From the NCBI GenBank assembly GCA_021401465.1, contig JADDMT010000005.1, positions 434,001 to 498,000 on the forward strand: a DNA stretch of 64,000 nt, read 5' to 3'. This DNA is from Teratosphaeria epicoccoides (lineage: Eukaryota; Ascomycota; Dothideomycetes; Mycosphaerellales; Teratosphaeriaceae). The notes beneath the pieces are model-generated. The model was not told the DNA's origin, searched no databases, and worked only from the letters and a program-made list of their open reading frames with translations. Below, piece by piece: positions 10,662 through 21,479 of the stretch. Within the stretch, counting starts at the first letter, position 1, and the number at the start of each line of letters is the position of its first letter. A program made the position numbers and the translations under genes.

Positions 10662-11597
10662 GATGAACACAGGTCGCAGCCGTGTGGACTATCATTCATG
10701 CTCCGAGGACTACGCAGCTGTCACTTATGAGCGAGAGGATCTTCCGGGAGCTTCTTGGAGCTGTCGAGCTGTGGTTGGAGGTGGGCAATATTCGGGCGCT
10801 TGCTGGGTTTCTCGAAGAAGAAGGTTCGAGTCCGCAGAACGGTCGGTCAGTGGAGGCGAGGTGTATTCATTTACTCGTTAATGGCCTACGTGCGATGAGC
10901 TGATGTGTTGATGGCGCCTGTGCAGATTTGCAGATGGAACGCGGTCCGCGACATATGACGTCCGGCTAAATTATCGATTGGAGAGACTTGCATTGAGCCA
11001 GCCTAAAGCAGTAAGCAAAAACATACTAGGTACCTTACTTGCAGCGGCGTAACGCTTGACAGCAAGTCTGGATTGCTCCGAACATGCGCAGCGCTCGCGA
11101 CAATTGGCTCCCATGCGCCACACGCTGTCAGACCCGCCGAGGCGAAGGGACAAGATTGATACTCGTACTAGCTAGCTTCAGCTTGCAAGTTGCGACAGCG
11201 CCGGATCGAGGCAGCGTGAACTTATTAGGCGTGCAGCACGTGCAAGGGTGCTTTATTTCTCACTGTATTTCGACCTTTCCGCTAGTAGGTCCCACCTACA
11301 TTCACAATATTCATCATGTTGCTCCAAGTCCTTCCGACCCCCTTTTCTAGGCTTGACACACCTCCTCAGCTCCGTCGTCGCAAACGGGACTGACGGAGCC
11401 TCTCGATACCCGATCATTGTTGTCCGCTCTGCCCCTTTGCTCAATCGCCTTTCCCAAGCCACCGTAGCCGAGCCTGACCGTCACAGTGCCATCGACGTGG
11501 TCGCGCGCTCCATCCATCATCACGGCTTCACTGCTTTGACGACTGGAACGAGCGAACTGTTTGCTCAGACGACGACAGCAACGACATCGCCCGAAGC
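10662..11597. other. Divergent intergenic region ATE1 / Nudix gene
   Basis: 936 bp between two opposed genes; promoters and 5' UTRs expected. A GGTTCGAGTCC stretch near 10833 resembles a tRNA B box but no acceptor or D arm can be built around it. No other feature seen. Confidence 0.5.
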
Positions 11598-12178
11598 ATG
11601 GCGCAGCAACAGAATACGGAGCGCTCTATGGAGGCTCGAGTGGGCAGAGACAAGCAGAGGTATCCTGAACCACTGCACATTCGAAACATCCTGGTCACCA
11701 AGTCTGCATGTGATTGTCAAACTAATCACGTGCCCGTATCAGATACGGCCCAAACGGCGAACGCCTTGTCGCAGGCGTCGTCCCGCTCTCCGCCGACCGC
11801 ACACAAGTCATGCTCATCCAGTCTTCCGCGCGCAAGGGCTGGGTGCTCCCCAAAGGCGGCTGGGAGACTGACGAGGCGACACAAGCCGATGCCGCCTGTC
11901 GCGAGGCCTGGGAGGAGGCAGGCATAGAAAGCGTAGTCACCGCGGACCTAGGTGAGATCGACGAGAAGAGGACGGAGGCGCAGATCAAGAAATACGGTTC
12001 TACGGCGCCAAGGGCGAAATACCGGTTCTACGAAGTGAGGGTGATGGAGGAGAAGGCAGATTGGCCTGAGAGACACAAGAGAGATCGGAAGTGGATGAGT
12101 TATAGGACTGCCAAAGACTTGCTGAGAGATCGGCCGGAGTTGTTGGAGGCTTTGGAGAGGAGCTCGATCAAGAGGTAG
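11598..12178 (+). CDS. Nudix hydrolase, diphosphoinositol polyphosphate phosphohydrolase type
   Basis: Two exons, 11598-11659 and 11743-12178; 165 aa. The 83-nt intron starts GTATCC and ends ATCAG; splicing gives KQRYGPNGERLVAGVVPLSA, the start of a Nudix fold. The Nudix box lies at residues 59-81: GGWETDEATQADAACREAWEEAG, with the REAWEE core intact. The short length, the preceding LPKGG and the following acidic DLGEIDEKRTE fit Aps1/Ddp1-type enzymes that hydrolyse diphosphoinositol polyphosphates and diadenosine polyphosphates, probably in the cytosol. Substrate preference is family inference. It converges on the repeat-bearing wall protein. Confidence 0.85.
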
Positions 12179-12639
12179 ATGTGGTTTGCTGCAAAAGGCA
12201 GGCGCGATGGACTAGCCGACCTGGCACCATGGACAAGAGAGAGATATATAGAGCGACGGCATGGGCACATTGGACGTGCTTACAAAAAGTGGCGCCTTTC
12301 TGCATGAAAGCCAGAGGCACCGCACTATCTCATCACGATATTATGCAAGCGCGAGTTGCCGCGAACAATGCCTCACTTCAAGCAGCAAGCCGCAGAGCTC
12401 AACCCCATTTCGAACTCGGATTACTGTCACTTCTCATGTTGATTATTCAAAACCATTAGGTACTGCTTGCCCCGACTGTCGCTTGCTTCTATACAGGACC
12501 ATGAAGCTCTCAAAACACCGTCGCTATCGTCCGAAAGCAGATAATGTGACCCGGATGATGTGAGCCAAATCCGCCCTCAGGAATGGTATGGAGCTGGATC
12601 AAGAGTAAAGTCGTCAAAGATTTACAGATTAATTTCGCT
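12179..12639. other. Convergent intergenic region, no gene seen
   Basis: 461 bp between convergent stops. Presumably 3' UTRs. Confidence 0.4.
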
Positions 12640-14193
12640 TCACAGTAGCGCAGCAGCACCCACAGCGATGGCCATCACACGAGCCAGCGTGCCGCTAATA
12701 CCATGCGACCCAGCACCGCTGTACGGCTTGTGTGTTGAGCTGGCAGCTGCACCCGTGGCCGTGGCGTCAGCTTGCACAGCAGCACCCCCGACAGAGTACT
12801 TCTGCCCGTCCACCGTCACCTGCGCGGTCGACGAGGACTCGGCGCTATTAGTCTTGGTTACGAGCTTAGTCGTTCCACTGAAAGCCTCTAGTTCCACGGT
12901 CGCCGAGTCCATAATCATTGTTGAAGACATGGCAAGAGTGTGGCCGTCGTACATCCAGACGCCGTCCGAGTTTGTGGTCAGAGAGTTTACGCCGATGGTC
13001 TTGAAAGTAGCTGGGCCTGTAGTCGTAGACTTGGCGCTCGACTCAGTTGCACTCGCAGTTTTGGCCCCAGCAGAGTTCGCGAACTTGAACTGCACCGAGG
13101 AAGAAGTCTCTACGGACGAGGCAGACGACTCCATGGTAAAAAGGGCGTGGGATGCGGCTGATGCTGCAGCGACTGCAGAAGCCATGTGCGTTGACCAGGC
13201 TGCGGAGGCATCAGGGGAGGTCTGAACATCAGCTGTCGTTGTTGTCTCCGGCTGGTAAGTGTAAATCGGAGCCGGGGCGCTCCCAACATCTGCGTTCGAC
13301 GATTGTGTCAAGGTGGACAGCATCGGGATTGCAGGGCTACCAGACGACACAACCTGGGTTGCAGTGGTTGGGGCATCGTTGGCGCTAGCAGTCGATGCAA
13401 CAGACGGCGCGGATTCTAACGCTGTTGACAGGAAAGCAGCAGCGGAGCTGTTTGGAACAGAGTTGGTCGGTTGCTCCGAAGCTGGTGGTGCTACACTGGC
13501 GGTGGTCGGCGCCTCATCAGGGGGAGAGCTCGACGGAGCACCGGCCACGGCCTGAGTGCCGGCTTGAGTCGTTGCCGGCGTGTCAGCAGATGCAGCACTG
13601 ACTGGCGGGCTCGGTGTTGTTGCGCCAGCCGGGGCGGAACCGATCAGGGCGGAACTGGCCGGGGCATATGTGAACTCTGGCGCCGTGGTTGCTGTGACAC
13701 CGCCCGCGGATGTGTCTGATGGGCTAGTAGCTACCGATGACTCTGGAACCGCGCTCGAGGGAGCAGAGCTGGCGGGGGCATAGGTGAACTCTGGCGCCGT
13801 GATTGCTGTGCCACCGCCCGCGGACGTGTCTGATGGGCTGGTAGTTACCGATGACTCTGGAACCGCGCTCGAGGGAGCAGAGCTGGCCGGGGCATAGGTG
13901 AACTCTGGCGCCGTGTTTGCTGTGCCACCGCCCGCGGACGTGTCTGATGGGCTGGTAGTTACCGATGACTCTGGGGCCGCGCTCAATTGGGTGGTAGTAG
14001 CACCGTACGCGAATGCCGTTGGAGCATAGCTGCTGGAGCCCGCGGCAGGGTTGGTTGAGGAATCTGTCTCTACCGCCGCGGGACTGCTCGAAGGTGATTG
14101 GTCAGGCGAAGAGGTTGCGTTCGAGTAAACAGAGCTCGCAAAGGCAGAATTGGCAAGAATGGCAAACGCAAAAAGAGCGACTGAGGTACGCAT
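12640..14193 (-). CDS. Ser/Thr-rich, repeat-bearing GPI-type cell-wall protein
   Basis: 517 aa from the ATG at 14193. The N-terminus MRTSVALFAFAILANSAFAS is a clear signal peptide. The body is almost wholly Ser, Thr, Ala and Pro, expected to be O-glycosylated, and includes tandem 38-residue units (PEFTYAPASSAPSSAVPESS continuing SVTTSPSDTSAGGG). A short ordered segment near residues 420-460 contains VWMYDGHTLAMSSTMIMDSA. The C-terminus has a small-residue omega region (SGAGSHGISG) and a hydrophobic tail ending VMAIAVGAAALL, typical of GPI attachment. A surface adhesin or wall mannoprotein role is inferred. An in-frame upstream extension to 14466 is unlikely because it would bury the signal peptide. 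Confidence 0.82.
   Translation of the reverse strand: MRTSVALFAFAILANSAFASSVYSNATSSPDQSPSSSPAAVETDSSTNPAAGSSSYAPTAFAYGATTTQLSAAPESSVTTSPSDTSAGGGTANTAPEFTYAPASSAPSSAVPESSVTTSPSDTSAGGGTAITAPEFTYAPASSAPSSAVPESSVATSPSDTSAGGVTATTAPEFTYAPASSALIGSAPAGATTPSPPVSAASADTPATTQAGTQAVAGAPSSSPPDEAPTTASVAPPASEQPTNSVPNSSAAAFLSTALESAPSVASTASANDAPTTATQVVSSGSPAIPMLSTLTQSSNADVGSAPAPIYTYQPETTTTADVQTSPDASAAWSTHMASAVAAASAASHALFTMESSASSVETSSSVQFKFANSAGAKTASATESSAKSTTTGPATFKTIGVNSLTTNSDGVWMYDGHTLAMSSTMIMDSATVELEAFSGTTKLVTKTNSAESSSTAQVTVDGQKYSVGGAAVQADATATGAAASSTHKPYSGAGSHGISGTLARVMAIAVGAAALL
13650..13985. repeat. In-gene tandem repeat, 114-bp period
   Basis: The same block (anchor TGAACTCTGG) starts at 13671, 13785 and 13899, a constant spacing of 114 bp or 38 codons. 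Copies differ by only a few substitutions, so the array is recent or homogenised. The flanking copies are partial. Confidence 0.9.
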
Positions 14194-15275
14194 CCTAAAT
14201 GCTGGCCGCTCGAAGGACGGGGAAACGAATGAACGTGGCGCAAAGCGACCACAGAAGGGCAAACAGCACGCAGGGTAGCGTCGACGGAAGACACCAACAG
14301 TAAGGCCGAAGTGAAGGTGGATTAGAAGGACGACCGACCCAAGGATGAAAGAAGGATACCTTTCGTCGTGTATTCCGCCATGGAGGACAGTTGACAAGAC
14401 GTTGCCGGCACGCACATGCTTTCTTGCCATGTTCAGACATAGCCGTGACGGGTACTTGATTCGCAATTGCAGTGTTCAGGCCGTTAGCTGAGTCCTGACC
14501 CAAGTCGGAAATTTCATAGCAGTTTTGGCGAAAACGCTTATGCCACCAGGATCAATGGTTTGAAAGTCTCTTTGTGCGGCGGCTCTCAGTCTGCCTTCCC
14601 GCGTAGCAGCGACGTCTGACCGCAGAGTTTTGATGATACGCAGGGTGTCGAATCTCCCCACCCCTTATTTCACTGCGGACAGCACCCATTCGTCAAACAC
14701 ATTATTATGATCAATCAGTCCCTGTATGCGATCCTCTGTCCTTATCACTTTCTGTACATGAGTTTGCCCCGCAGCGAGCGGTTCCGAGCGAGAGCGAGCC
14801 TGTGTGAGCGAAGGCATAAAGCGAGGAACTTGTTGTCTACACAAGTAGGCCCCTCAGAGAGCGTCCCCTACTCTTTAATCATAATCGAAAGGAGCCTAAA
14901 ACTGCGTCAATACTTGATTGAACCTGAATGTGTCTTAAGAATGGACGCTGTCCGCATTGAAAATCGGGTACAGCCTAAAGGGTCAAGGGTCGAATCTCGC
15001 GATTGTCGTACCGACTGATCGAGCGAAACCTCGAATTGGAAGCCGCAATAGGGGTTCACTTAGACACGCATATAATAATACAGAACCTGCAGAGCGTGAA
15101 GCGTCGAAGGAGTCTGAGGCGGAGATAAGATAATATTACTGTTGTCAATTGCCTTGAGTTACAATCAAACCTTCTTGTGAGACATATCGTGGCTGACTAG
15201 ATACTCTCAAGCCTCCCGTTAGCCTCGCAGATCATTACCTGATTCAACGGAATTCCTGGATACGGATTTGATGAT
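14194..15275. other. Gene-poor stretch, nothing confident
   Basis: About 1.1 kb upstream of the wall-protein gene. It holds the promoter of that gene; no convincing gene, RNA or repeat is visible. The sequence near 14980 (GGGTCGAATCTCG) is only superficially tRNA-like. Confidence 0.4.
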
Positions 15276-16040
15276 CTAGTACTTCCTTGCTACACCGTAA
15301 CTGGTTGGACCATCGCGTATAGTTCTTCTCTGCTTTCTCGGCGATGGATTAGTACTACAATGGTTGACCGTGCGGGTAGCACCACTGTACACTTTTGCTC
15401 TCTTTTTCGGCTCCATTCGCAAGTGGCCTTGTATGGTTCGCGGAGCAATGTCGTTCAGATGGAGTAAGGGTATTAAGCCACGCGAAAGGAAACGACGCAC
15501 AGAATGTGTACCGGATAATCGAAGCTCCAGGAATTTGAACGAGGACCGAATGCCACTATAACGATCACGACCAAGTGCTTCACAATCCTGGCACCGCTCA
15601 TGCTTCAGGCTCTCCACTGCTTCCTGCTCTGTCAATTCTGCGCTCCTGACATCTTCGATGACGTAGCAGCCGTATGCGCAGCAGTCCTGTCGAATGTCAA
15701 GCCCAACTTCTTCCATCACGTCGTCGGATTTCTCCTTGCAAACGGCCTTCAGGTCTGAACTGCCAATTGCTTAGAGAAGATGGCCGAGTTTGACCCCGGG
15801 GCAGGCGCGGGCACAATTATGCTCAGGGACCCGGATACCAAGTACGGTCGGGTCTACAGGGCCACCAGTTGGGTCTTCGAGGAGCGTGATGGCATCGTCC
15901 CTTGCAAGGGCAGCGACGTCCACGCCACCACTACCAAAAGTACCCATAAGGTCTTTCAAGACTCCAAGCGGCTGAGGAATGTCCACGAACTCGTTGAAGC
16001 CCTTTGGGATGAAGAGATCGTGTCCTAGCGATGTCCACAT
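15276..16040 (-). pseudogene. Possible unrecognised gene or relic, same frame interrupted by one stop
   Basis: Two minus-strand frames, 16040-15771 and 15719-15276, are in the same phase and separated only by a TAA at 15771-15773. The translations look protein-like: KGFNEFVDIPQPLGVLKDLM in the first and CYVIEDVRSAELTEQEAVES, with paired cysteines, in the second. No convincing intron removes the stop. On the opposite strand an ATG at 15780 opens an 82-codon polar frame (MAEFDPGAGAGTIMLRDPDT...) with GC-ending codons, which could be the real gene instead. No family recognised on either strand. Confidence 0.25.
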
Positions 16041-16357
16041 ACTCCTGGGAGAACAGATATAGTCTTGAATGCTTCAATCATCCCTTAAGAGAAGGACAGC
16101 TTTGTGATCGAACGGGGAAGCTGAATCCTTTGGTGTGTTGGTTTCAAACATTGGTATTGAAACACTCGCTTTGTACACTGTGCGTATTCAGGTAGATCAC
16201 TCAAAGGAAGAGTGCGTCCATGCCTCGCGTTGTCGTACGACGCTGTTGCCAGGTTTCCAATGGTGATAGTGATAAAGGGAAGCGAACCGTATACCACTTT
16301 GGGCTTCTTCCAGCCGCAACAAGTTGAGCACCAAGAGCGTCATAGTGAGCAGCATAG
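16041..16357. other. 5' flank of the OMA1-like gene
   Basis: 317 bp that should contain the missing first exon and promoter of the OMA1-like gene, because the leader frame downstream lacks an ATG. I could not place that exon securely. Confidence 0.35.
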
Positions 16358-17399
16358 CAACCAGAAGCCTATGCCCTAGCCTCTGGGGCCTTCGCGCACG
16401 CCAGGCAGCCAGCGTTATATGACACCAGATCACAAATCACACGGCAGACCTACCAGCGCTCATTCCAGACGTCCGCGGGACAGCAAGCAGTCTACCCGCG
16501 ACGGCCCTTCAACTACCAGCGATTCCAGTCATCACGAAATCTGTTCAACCGATGGAGAGCACGACCGACGTTCGCCTACGAGGTCGGAGGCATAGTAGTG
16601 GTAGGAGGAGGATTCTACGTATACAATTCGAGAGCAAGTGCCAGTCTCGGGCCGCTACAGGTTCAACGTGGTGAATCCGGAGTACGAGGCCCAGCTCGGT
16701 CAGCAGCAGTACCAGCAGGTGATGCAAGAGTTTGGCAGGAAGATCCTACCGCCGTATAGCCCAGAGCATAGAATGGTTCAGAGAGTGCTGGATCGCTTGA
16801 TACCAAATTCTGGGCTGCCGCCGGACTATCAGTGGGAGGCGCATGTGATTGACGATGACATGAAGAACGCATTCGTGATCCCTGGTGGCAAGGTATTCGT
16901 CTTCCGCGGCATTCTAGACGTAGCGGACGGCGAGGACGGTTTAGCCGCCGTGCTTGGCCACGAGATCGCGCACAATGTCGCTCACCACGCAGCTGAGCGA
17001 ATGAGCCAAGGATTCATCTTCCTCGGCCTGGGATACTTGGTCTCCCTCTTCATAGGCATTGACCCAGGCATCAGCAATATGGCGATACAGCTCGCCTTCA
17101 CTTTGCCAGGCTCGCGCGCTCAGGAATCAGAGGCGGACTACATCGGACTGCTGATGATGGCGCAATCGTGTTACAACCCACGAGCCGCAATGGGTCTTTG
17201 GAGCCGAATGGAACAAGCGGAGAAGGGACAGGGCGTCCCACCGCAGTTCATGAGCACGCATCCAAGCAGTCATAATCGATTAGAGAAGATTGCGAAATGG
17301 CTGCCTGAGGCCGACGATAAGCTGGAGTCCAGCGAATGCAGTTTCACGACTAGATTCGCGGACGATTTCAGAAGACGGATGCCTGGTTTTGGCTTGTAA
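16358..17399 (+). CDS. OMA1: OMA1-type mitochondrial M48 metalloprotease, with an apparent one-base frameshift
   Basis: The downstream frame (16635-17399) is a full M48 peptidase: VPVSGRYRFNVVNPEYEAQL, zinc motif HEIAH in VLGHEIAHNVAHHAAERM, a membrane-inserted hydrophobic segment (GFIFLGLGYLVSLFIGI), third-ligand motif ESEADYIG and the family end STHPSSHNRLEKIAKWLPEA. Upstream, in a different phase from 16358, a mitochondrial leader is readable (TRQTYQRSFQTSAGQQ) followed by a membrane helix FAYEVGGIVVVGGGFYVYN. The two must be continuous, yet are offset by one base at about 16632-16634 with no room for an intron. The leader also lacks an ATG, so a 5' exon is missing. OMA1 is an inner-membrane stress protease that cleaves the OPA1/Mgm1 family. 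Confidence 0.8.
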
Positions 17400-18086
17400 T
17401 CATCCGAATGCCGCAGCGCTATCCTATGTTGTGAGCAAGAAATCAGGGTCATGAGACGGCAGGGAAGCGCGATGAGATGAGAATAAAGGATTATGAATAC
17501 ATGTGACAGTAGGTAAGCACTACGCTCTGATCTGTACACGAAAGCTTTACGCGGGTCACGCTCTGCCTTCGCTCTTTCTCGTACAACCAGTCAATCTGTT
17601 TCTAACCGAGGCTGCACGTGTACGTTATGTACCCCGAATGATTCTCCAGTCAATGATCTTTGAGATGTTAATCAAGATAAATGCACCAAGTTGATGAGCC
17701 GTCAGACGGTCTGAATACCTGCCAAGAATTAAGCGCCCGTCCACCTGCCTACCAGCCGTCAAAACCCATCATCCAATGGCAAGTCACCTGCATCACTGTG
17801 GAAGGTGGTGCAAGACATGTGCAATGTGGACACGAGTACGAGAGGTGAGAGTCAACTTTGTGGCATCGAGCATTCATTGCAGCAGTTATGTACAACCACA
17901 ATCGCCCGGTCACGCGGCCGGCAAATCATGAACTCGAGCAAACACAATCATACAAGGCATAGCCATGCCAACAGAAGAAGCCCAGCTCAAGCAAAACAAC
18001 CAAGCGAAACCCAAGCGGCAATCTATCAAGCACCCGTCCCGCCGACATCGCAAGGCCATAAGACGTTACGTCCAGTCAGGGGCCAT
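17400..18086. other. Convergent intergenic region, nothing seen
   Basis: 687 bp between the OMA1-like stop and the secreted-protein stop. No coherent frame or repeat. Confidence 0.4.
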
Positions 18087-18657
18087 TCAGCAGCAGTCAT
18101 CGCAGCAGCAGTGGTGGTGAGGAGTTGGCTGGGCCTGTAGGGTGATGGTGGAGAAGGCTGGGCCATTGACCACATTGACGGGCTGCACAGGCTCGCAGAT
18201 GATCTTGACCGAACGCCCAGTGACGCCGTCGGGTACGTGGACGCCGACGCTTTGAGCGGCGGTGCTCAAGCCGATATGCGGCTCGTTGTTGATGCATTGA
18301 TTTTCCTGGTCGATGAGGTCTGCAGTCATGGTCAGTAAGAGTGCATGGTAACGGGGGAGGGCATTGACCCGTACCATTGTCCGCCCACATGTTACCCCTG
18401 CAGTTTTTCTGATCGAAAACTTGGGCGTAGCAGTTCTTGTGACCATCCGGCATGTGCTCGACCTGCGCCTTGAATGACTCGAAGCCGGGCTCGTTGTGGT
18501 CGAAAGTCTTGCAGTTGCCGGACTTGAGGTGGGTGTCCTTGTCGATCTTGTGGGTGGAGGTGCAGCCCTTGTCGGAGAAGCGCTGGAAAGTGACCTCAAA
18601 GCGGGCAGCGGAGAGCCCGACGAGGGCGGAAAGGGCAAGCCTCTTGAAGCCGTGCAT
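18087..18657 (-). CDS. Small secreted cysteine-containing protein with a His/Cys tail
   Basis: Two exons, 18657-18375 and 18319-18087; 171 aa. The 55-nt intron begins GTACGG and ends CTGCAG, and splicing yields WADNGDLIDQENQCINNEPH. Residues 1-18 form a signal peptide (MHGFKRLALSALVGLSAA). The mature part has scattered Cys (GCTSTHK, GNCKTF, KNCYAQ, NCRGNM, QCINN, ICEPV), the usual look of a disulfide-bonded extracellular protein, followed by a polar C-terminus that ends abruptly in HHHCCCDDCC. No family recognised; an effector-like or wall-associated role is only possible. It is isolated from other secreted-protein genes. Confidence 0.75.
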
Positions 18658-19465
18658 GGTTTTTGAGTCTGCGAGGCGACGTCAGCCACCGGACGTGGTG
18701 TGGACGAGTAAAGGGACACAGGGTGGAGAGGAAGACAAACTGTTTTGGTGATGGGTATGGAAGTCGATGTCAGAAGAGCTGAAGAGCGTTGCTGGTTATT
18801 TGTTTGGAGGGACTGGTTGTTGTATCGAAACTTGAAGAAAATTGCTGACTTGGATATGCCTGGGAGCAGATGGGGAGGATGTTGTAGAAGAAGAGCAAGA
18901 TGAGCTTGGAAGTTGAATTCAGACTTATGAGTCCACGAAAGAGACACCAAAATTAGCGTCGAAACTGCAACGCTGCACCTGCAGTAAACACAGGCTGTGA
19001 AGCGTTGAGATGTAAGGTGCGGGCGGCGTTGGCAGTCGCAGCAGCTTTCAAGAGGAATTGACGAGTCCGGACACGCCAATTGGAGTCGAAGCACGTTCTT
19101 ACTCCTGTCAAAAGCAAGATCAACCTTCCTAGATTGATAATGTTGAATGCAAGCACGGCTGCTGCAATACCTCCCTGTCCCGGGTAAGACGTGGATGTAG
19201 ACACAGAGAAGTAGCATTATGCGTCAAGCCCCAAAGGATTTCGGGTTCGCAAGCGCCTATACTGGTTCGTGAGAATTGACTGGCATCCAGAAACAGTGCA
19301 ATCGGGTTAACAGATACTGGGTATAAAGACTGTCTGATAAAGCAACAATACTGTGTTCTGTGACCAGAGTCAGATGCGGTTCAAGTTGCCAGCATCCCAA
19401 GAGGTCCAATATCCCGACCATCACAAAGGCAGAAGCCAAGAGAAGACGCACAGTATCACTACTTC
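18658..19465. other. Intergenic, nothing confident
   Basis: 808 bp 5' of the secreted-protein gene and 3' of the Zn2Cys6 gene. Long open frames run through it on the minus strand but are low quality and contain the promoter and likely 5' UTR (pyrimidine-rich on the coding strand). Confidence 0.4.
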
Positions 19466-21302
19466 TTACCGTCTTGGAAACCAGGGGTCCGGACTCTCCG
19501 CTCTGGCATCCTCGTCCCGTAGCTGTTGCGGTGCCTCATTCTGGGTGGCAACAAATGTTTGTGATGTGAAAGTTTGTTGCGTCGACTGCGTCGACTGTGT
19601 CATTTGCGGCATAGGCGGCGCATGAGATGTGCTGGGTGTCTTCGATGTCGATGGATTCCAGATTTTCGGTACTTGACTTGGAGCAGTCTACAGGAAAGAT
19701 TAGCAATCACTCGATAATTAGATCGGTCGGAGCAGACCACTCACCTCGTACGTGCAATCCAGCTTATTGGTCCTTGCGCACGCACCGCACACCGGTCGCC
19801 CTTCATCACATTTCTTCTTGCTGATTCTGCAATTGTGACAGCTGGTCTTAGCCCTATTGGAATGATAGATGACAAAGTGCGGCTCATAGGTGGTGTAGTC
19901 TTCCTTCTTCACTGGCTTCAGAGTCGAGAATAGTCCTTGAGCTTGTGGATGATGGCTAGGTAAACCTTGATACTCCTGACGAACTGGCATCGGTGCAGCT
20001 CTGGGAATTGGGACTGGAGGTGCAGATTGACCATAGGGCGGCTGGAACTGCTGCGGCTGATAAGGCGGCGCATAGCTGGTGCCATTCCACGTCGACCGAT
20101 ACGGATTTGGCGCCTGCGCATTTGATGCTGGCGGTGGGGCAGCAGGAGGCGGAGGTGGCGGCGCCTGCCACGAAGGTAAGGCATAGTCCACTGGTGGCGC
20201 TATCGTGTAGCCATGGGGCTTTTCCTTGGCTACGGGAGACGACGGAGGCTTGCTGGCCTCATCACTCTGCCTGAGCAGATCCGCAAGTGACATGTTTGAA
20301 TCGTCTTTTGCACCAACTGAGTCCCGCTTGCGCTTCAAGGCCTGAGTTCCGTTGAGAGGAGGCATGGGTCGTGGCGGTGGCATCATCTTGCCAGAGACGA
20401 TCTCGTACGCATCTTGTTCGCTCTGCAGAGCCTGGAGAAGACCAACTTGCGGACGAGCAGGAGCAGATTGAGGTGTTGGTGCGGCTCGTGGCTTCTTCAC
20501 CTTCGGCGTCATGTACTTCGCAGCTCGCCGTTCTGCAACGCTTGCATGGATCGCGTAGTGTCGGTAGTAGACCTCGACACACTTTCTAGCCTGGCTGAAC
20601 TTGACGCTGATACTGCCCTTGCAGTCGTACGTCGGCTTTCTTGGCCCACGCTCGCCCTCGCCCTTCAGATGTTTAGTCGTCTTGTGGAATCCATTGGCGT
20701 GTCTGTCCTTGTTCTGCATGCTGTCTTGGCAAATATACGAGAAGCGCAGACCCTCTTCATCTTTCGCAGCCCAAGCATTGTTGAAGCTGTACTTGAAGCC
20801 ATCCGTGGCCTCTATAGCTTGCACGAGTGCGCGCGACGCGGCACGCTGAACGATTTGACGCTGCTGCCCGACCGGAGTGTTCAAGATATCTGAGATCTTG
20901 GCCTTAGGCAGGGCTTTTGTGATTCCTGGGAAGTTCTCGCTGCCGTCCATCCCTACAGACGATCAGCAAGCGCCCCACGCGACTCAACGCAGGGTCGCGA
21001 TTGTGTGTACATGTCTCTTTGAACTCGGGCGTGAGATCGTGCTCGCCACCATCTGCGTACGGGCCTATGGACGGCCGCATGAGGGGGAGAGAGGCCTCAT
21101 CGCGAAGTCGTAGTTCACACGTCGTGAGCTCAGGTAGTTCCGACGCGGTGCAGGCCTCGATCTCGGTTTTCAGAGCATCTGTGAGCTCGTCGAGGGAATT
21201 GTACATGCCATTGAGCGTCGACGAGCGGTACGAGAACTCTCCATTGCCAGTGAGGTAGTCGCTGGCACCACCAGCGCGTGAGCCGAAAGAAACGCGCGCC
21301 AT
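19466..21302 (-). CDS. Zn2Cys6 transcription regulator with C-terminal zinc cluster
   Basis: Three exons: 21302-21011, 20952-19745 and 19687-19466; 573 aa. Introns are 58 and 57 nt (GTACAC...TGTAG and GTGAGT...TGTAG). The zinc cluster is unusually near the C-terminus: Cys 469, 472, 479, 486, 489 and 497, spacing CX2CX6CX6CX2CX7C. An N-terminal module, residues about 140-230, has conserved-looking aromatic, Cys and His residues (FSYICQDS, YDCKGSISVKFS, VEVYYRHYAIH) that resemble a GCM/FAR1-like zinc fold; this is tentative. A Pro/Gln-rich probable activation region separates the two, and the last exon is Gln/Thr/Pro-rich. Nuclear DNA-binding role follows from the zinc cluster. Its 5' side abuts a decayed AT-rich island. 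Confidence 0.82.
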
Positions 21303-21479
21303 CGATCGCGGCGCGTTTGTAAAGGGTGTGAGGCTCTTGTCATTAGCTTCTAAAGCCTCTAGTGGTAGCGCGTGACCAAGCCTTCGTCGTACCCTTTAGG
21401 TAAGGTCGCTTCGAAGACACCTCGTCGTGAGGGGTGCTACTGCTACACGACTACCGAGGTCCGCTCTATAGCTTCAGGG

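Noticed and set aside
10825..10845. GGTTCGAGTCC resembling a tRNA B box
   Set aside because: The flanking bases do not form a T-arm stem and no A box or acceptor stem is present.
12560..13225. Plus-strand 221-codon frame opposite the wall protein
   Set aside because: Its Ala/Val-rich character is the complement of the Ser/Thr/Ala repeat gene.
14975..15020. GGGTCGAATCTCG as a possible tRNA T arm
   Set aside because: No matching D arm, anticodon arm or acceptor stem could be found.
15780..16028. Plus-strand 82-codon frame as a confident gene
   Set aside because: GC-ending codons and a fair start context are suggestive, but it has no homology I recognise and overlaps a minus-strand candidate; kept only as an alternative.
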